A stretch of 64,000 bases of DNA from Saussurea involucrata (Eukaryota; Streptophyta; Magnoliopsida; Asterales; Asteraceae). A model generated the notes under the pieces. The model did not search any database. It was not told where the DNA came from and worked only from the letters and a program-made list of their open reading frames with translations. Shown here one piece after another: positions 61,280 through 64,000 of the stretch. The stretch covers positions 94,466,873 to 94,530,872 of the forward strand of contig CM066326.1 in NCBI GenBank assembly GCA_033807775.1, in the 5' to 3' direction. The first letter of the stretch is position 1. Each line of letters begins with the position of its first letter. The position numbers were made by a program, and so were the translations under genes.

Positions 61280-63623
61280 TGTAAAGCCCGTACCCCGGTA
61301 TGTAATTTCTTGCTTTAATTATTTTTCTTTCAAGTTTGAATTATCGTGGTTTCCGTTAACGAGGTTAGTCGAGTTGGGTCTAATCGTCAAGGTATCGGAA
61401 ATTTTTGGTTAGTGGCGGGAGGCTTGCAAGTAGAGGGGTAAATTGTGTCAAAGGCCAAAACCCCCACATTGGGTTTCGGCCCATGCAGAAATAAAAACAG
61501 TCCTTGTGGTTTCGTTGTGGTGCCGTGAGAAGGAAAACAAAGAAAGAAAAAAATAAAACAATTAATTGGTCCTTAGGGTTGTATTTAGGGTGTACTGTCG
61601 TGATCATCAAGCAAAAAAAAAAAGAAATCGCAAAAACCTACGGCCCTTTGTTCATTATCGCCGACCGAGAGAGAGAAACCGAGAGAGAGAAGGGAATCGA
61701 AGAGAGAGTCGTCGCCGGCGAGGGGAAGAACCGCCGACCACCGCTGCTACTGCCAGTACCGCTGCTGCCGCCGGAGTTACGCCGGAGTCGAGGAAGGAGG
61801 GCGAGAGTGAGAGAGGGCTTGAGAACGTCGTCGTTTTGTCGCAAGGTAAGTTCTCATCTCCTTTTTCCTATGCTTTTCTTTTCCGGCGAGGCAACCGCCG
61901 CCGTACGCCGCCACTGTGGTGGCCGTGCGTGGGCGGCCGTGGTCATGTGTGGTTGTGTGTGGGGGTGGGTTCGCGTAGAGCGATCGAATGAGAGGGCCGG
62001 TGATATGAGTGTGTGTGTGTGCGTGATCGCCGCCGACCACCACCGCCGCCGGAGGCGGCAAGGGGGTGGTGCACGGCTGTTGTTACACCTTGGTATAATC
62101 TGTTCCAGTAAGTTTTAGGCTTCCCGGGGCTGTTTGGGTTAAGCATTGTCTTAATGAGATTATAACCGTTAGTTATCATTTTATGTGAAAACGTTTGTCT
62201 GCCACTGTTTTGCGACGGCCATAACCTTTCCGTCGTAGCTCGGATCGAGGCGAATCCGGTGCCCACGGTTCACATTCTGTGCCGGGCACACTTTTCGTGT
62301 TTTAGCGGAAGTCCAGTTCGGCCTCTAACTAGGCGTAAATTGGCTGTTTATACAGCAGATCCGGATGTGGCAGATCGCGTTCCGTTTGAATAGTCTCAGT
62401 TTCTGCCACTGTTTTGGGAAAGCCATAACTTCTGCTAGGAATGTCGGATTGGGATGAAACCAGTGCCAAAAGTTCCCATTCTGAGTCTAGTAAGTTTCTT
62501 ATGTTTTGCGGAAAAAACCAGTTCGGACCGTAGCTAGTGTCAAACTGCTGTTTTATAACGAAAGGTGCTGTTTTTCGCTGTGCAGTTAACCAATTTTGTA
62601 AAATCGGTATTAAATTGTAGAAAAATCGTTAGGAGGAGTATAATATGTCCTTGGAACCCTAACTCTGAGCACTTTCTGGTTATGTAATTTAATTGAGGAT
62701 TTTCTGGGTTTATGGAGGTCGGAACAGGTCCCGAACAGACCTGTTTGGTTAGACCGAAAAGTCGTTTTAGTGACGATTTAAGGGTGCGTCGTGTTTTAGG
62801 GTCCGGGTCTCGTGTTAATACATTGTAACGATTGTTTAGGTGTTGGGAAGTGATCTTGGATTTGTGAAGCTTGAATTATTGTTTGTGAGCTAGGCGCGCT
62901 TACGAGGTGAGTTCTCTCACCATAACTAATGTCGGTTATTTTTACATTACGATTTGTACGTGTGTGGTAGTTTTAATTGTTTGTGATGCGGGACTAAATA
63001 GTGGGGTGTCTAGTCGGACCTTTATTGTTATGACTACGCGGGTGGCGTAGGAGTTCGGTGGGGCCGAGGTTTATATACGCGGGTGGCGTAGTAACTCGGT
63101 GGGGCCGAGGTTTATATACGCGGGTGGCGTAGTAACTCGGTGGGACCGAAGGTTGTATACGCGGGTGGCGTAGGAACCCGGGGGAGCCGGGTAATGCTTG
63201 CACAGTTATCGTGTGGTCGGGTGGACCAGCTTATGCCTTTGGGTGGGATGGTGTAGGTATGCTTGTTTATGATTTGTTCGTAGACTTGTATGCTGTTTAT
63301 GTGCAATTATCTGTTTAGAGGTGGTGTGAGAATAACTGTGTTATTTATGGTGTCTGAATTCACTAAGCTTCGTGCTTACCCTTTCCCAATAAATTGTGGT
63401 TTCAGGTACGAGTGGCTCCAAGGCGTGACGAGTACACACTGGCGCGTGGGAAGAGTTGATTACTTTTATGATTTTAATTTTAGACATTTATTCCGCTGTT
63501 TATTGTTCGTGAGGATATTAATTATGAGTTTGCAAATGAAATGATTGAATTATTAAATGAGTTTTTATTAATGAAATGTTACTTTAAAAATTTTAAATTC
63601 CTTGTAATTTTTAGGACGTTACA
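61280..63623 (+). mobile_element. Ty3-type LTR, duplicate copy
   Basis: Copy of 27198-29540, followed by a tRNA-Met PBS at 63627-63638 and ~360 bp of leader to the window end. The 41-bp repeats lie at about 63033-63197. Confidence 0.7.
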
Positions 63624-63626
63624 ACT

Positions 63627-63638
63627 TGGTATCAGAGC
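63627..63638 (+). other. Primer binding site, tRNA-Met (duplicate copy)
   Basis: TGGTATCAGAGC, 3 nt after the LTR end at 63623. Confidence 0.88.
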
Positions 63639-64000
63639 ACGGCTTGAGTGAATCAAACGCATTTCAGTGTGTTTGATCTCAAGTTTGCGGCTATAAAATT
63701 TTCTGTAAAGTTTTTTTTTTGGGAAATAAAAAGAAGGAAAAATCCGTTTGAGGAACGGTGATCGAGGGCGCAGTGTGTACAGTCAGCCGGAGCCAAAGGG
63801 GAAAGGTACGGTACTTAGTGTATTTATCGCTTTCTAGATCATAGGGCATGCATGCTAGATTGCCTATGTTGTTTACACTGTACAGTATGATGATTGCTTG
63901 CTAGTAGGAATCAATGCTAGTCATAGTAGGTTGTTAAGTGGAGGCCCTATAGGTTGTATGCAGTAAGAATCATATAGCCTTAGAATATTTGATTTAGTTC

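Larger units (their letters stand above)
57006..64000 (+). repeat. Segmental duplication, copy 2 (continues past window end)
   Basis: Near-identical to 22916-29918. The noticed larger differences are an A-run length change near 57230 and loss of 9 bp in the palindrome near 60318. A few single-base changes occur (for example GGTATGAG for GGTACGAG near 59926). Confidence 0.95.

Noticed and set aside
23369..63623. Reading the two duplicate LTR blocks as the 5' and 3' LTRs of one giant ~34-kb nested element
   Set aside because: The identity begins about 450 bp before the LTR start and covers three different LTR families plus a GSH1 exon, so it is a duplication of a composite locus.
1..64000. tRNA, rRNA or other structured RNA genes
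   Set aside because: No cloverleaf with A and B boxes or rRNA-like sequence was recognised; matches to tRNA-Met are only primer binding sites.

Overview
This window is plant nuclear DNA, almost certainly from a eudicot. The evidence is a plant-type ELM2/SANT gene with introns, exons of plant-type glutamate-cysteine ligase, a PIF/Harbinger element, Tekay-like chromoviruses and Sirevirus-type copia elements. The species cannot be named from the sequence; an asterid or composite is only a guess. More than two thirds of the window is transposable-element DNA, much of it nested or rearranged.

Layout. 1-7397: a young, structurally complete copia/Sirevirus element (A), with its 5' LTR cut by the window edge. 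It has separate gag and pol ORFs, four polypurine tracts and an LTR with six GC-rich palindromes. 7398-9318: AT-rich intergenic DNA. 9319-12102 (-): the only ordinary host gene, a two-coding-exon ELM2/SANT nuclear protein of 619 aa, with a likely 5'-UTR exon ending at 13450. 13561-17027: intergenic, with a LINE remnant. 17031-18242: a non-autonomous PIF/Harbinger element (TAA target duplications) carrying a Q-rich Myb/SANT-like ORF. 19207-21348: a solo LTR with CCAAT target duplications, followed by a locally scrambled 0.5-kb tract. 21900-23368: gene-like debris including two exons of a GSH1 pseudogene. 23369-31068: three LTR segments of different families in succession (nested or truncated). 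31069-38797: a Tekay-type Ty3 element with one nonsense codon, one frameshift and a 3' LTR cut after 229 bp.

38798-57008 is the most unusual part. It is an 18-kb patchwork of a second Sirevirus subfamily (B/C). The pieces lie in both orientations, include a 2.2-kb inverted repeat about 99% identical at protein level, and meet at seams with short shared sequence. The subfamily has an env-like third ORF with its own TATA-box promoter. It also has a CCACCGAAA/TTTCGGTGG motif that recurs in the LTR, between the ORFs, and in frame as Pro-Pro-Lys repeats.

57006-64000 is a second, nearly identical, direct copy of 22916-29918, about 34.09 kb away and continuing past the window end. It is either a recent segmental duplication or a haplotypic assembly duplication.

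How the parts work together. Only the ELM2/SANT gene looks like an active host gene. Element A has everything expected for autonomous transposition within the visible sequence. The Ty3 element and the B/C mosaic could move only with proteins supplied from elsewhere.
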